Below, one piece after another: positions 63,959-64,000 of a stretch of 64,000 bases of DNA. The stretch spans positions 62,001 to 126,000 of the forward strand of contig JAIQFH010000003.1 in assembly GCA_020073385.1 (NCBI GenBank), written 5' to 3'. A model generated the notes under the pieces. It did no database searches, was not told the DNA's origin, and was given only the letters and a program-made list of their open reading frames with translations. The position numbers were made by a program, and so were the translations under genes. This DNA comes from Terriglobia bacterium (GTDB lineage Bacteria > Acidobacteriota > Terriglobia > Terriglobales > Acidobacteriaceae). The stretch's first letter is position 1. Each line of letters begins with the position of its first letter.

Positions 63959-63994
63959 TCTCTTCTCTGTGTCCTTCTGTGCCCTCTGTGGTTG
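63959..63994. repeat. Second copy of the CTCTGTG-type repeat, upstream of ligD
   Basis: tcttctctgtgtccttctgtgccctctgtggttg is closely similar to the repeat inside ligD, with CTCTGTG and CCTCTGTGG units in the same orientation, and lies at the gene's 5' end. Confidence 0.6.
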
Positions 63995-64000
63995 TCAGGT

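Overview
The window looks like chromosomal DNA of an acidobacterium. Evidence: a large Oar-type TonB-dependent receptor with an N-terminal carboxypeptidase-regulatory domain, FG-GAP/UnbV and TPR giant proteins, tandem DUF507 genes, a LigD without its polymerase domain, moderately high GC, and short GGCTGAAGCC-type palindromes. This is a judgement from gene content; no marker gene for species assignment is present.

Layout. 1-4.4 kb is a conflict-type patch: a 5'-truncated AbiEi-like antitoxin gene, an AbiEii-like nucleotidyltransferase whose natural ATG is out of frame by one base, an antisense remnant of an S24-type regulator, then a PAS-GAF sensor without output domain just upstream of a CHAT-protease/von Willebrand A fusion. 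4.4-5.8 kb is sparse (one NTF2-like gene, a tRNA-like hairpin).

5.8-36.3 kb is one long same-strand cluster for an extracellular contractile injection system (eCIS; Afp/PVC/MAC-like headless phage tail). A sigma-54 activator with a degenerate receiver precedes a good -24/-12 promoter at 7502-7517. Then come a small winged-helix protein, sheath, tube, a zinc-ribbon baseplate chaperone-like protein, a disordered linker protein, the Pvc16-like cap, the Afp15-like ATPase, two DUF4157 cargo proteins, the Afp7-type tube initiator and LysM protein, gpD and gpV spike proteins, gp25, two gpJ-like wedge proteins, a gpI-like protein with a beta-helix tail, a 1277-residue DUF6519/beta-helix fibre and a small coiled-coil protein. 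Stop/start overlaps of 4 bp at many junctions indicate coupled translation. The cargo pair shares an N-terminal delivery architecture (CxxC pairs, DUF4157, OmpA-like) and differs at the C-terminus: one carries a metzincin-type zinc protease, the other a novel 16-cysteine domain.

36.3-38.3 kb is a junction zone. It holds the 3' half of a tRNA-Pro(CGG) gene starting at the anticodon loop, which is what an integration scar looks like, a CPBP-family membrane protein, and a second tRNA-like fragment.

38.3-48.3 kb looks like a glycan locus: GH29 alpha-L-fucosidase, DeoR regulator, PNGase A-like N-glycan amidase, Oar-type TonB receptor, CutC and galactokinase. A plausible reading is secretion of enzymes that release and trim N-glycans, with import through the receptor and galactose entry through GalK.

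48.3-64 kb is ordinary chromosome: a LolA/RseB-like periplasmic protein, a Tat-exported FG-GAP/UnbV/redoxin/TPR giant probably starting at CTG, a nucleoside hydrolase, a TPR protein, two DUF507 genes, QueG, several exported proteins of unknown role, and a two-domain LigD whose linker is encoded by a dispersed repeat.
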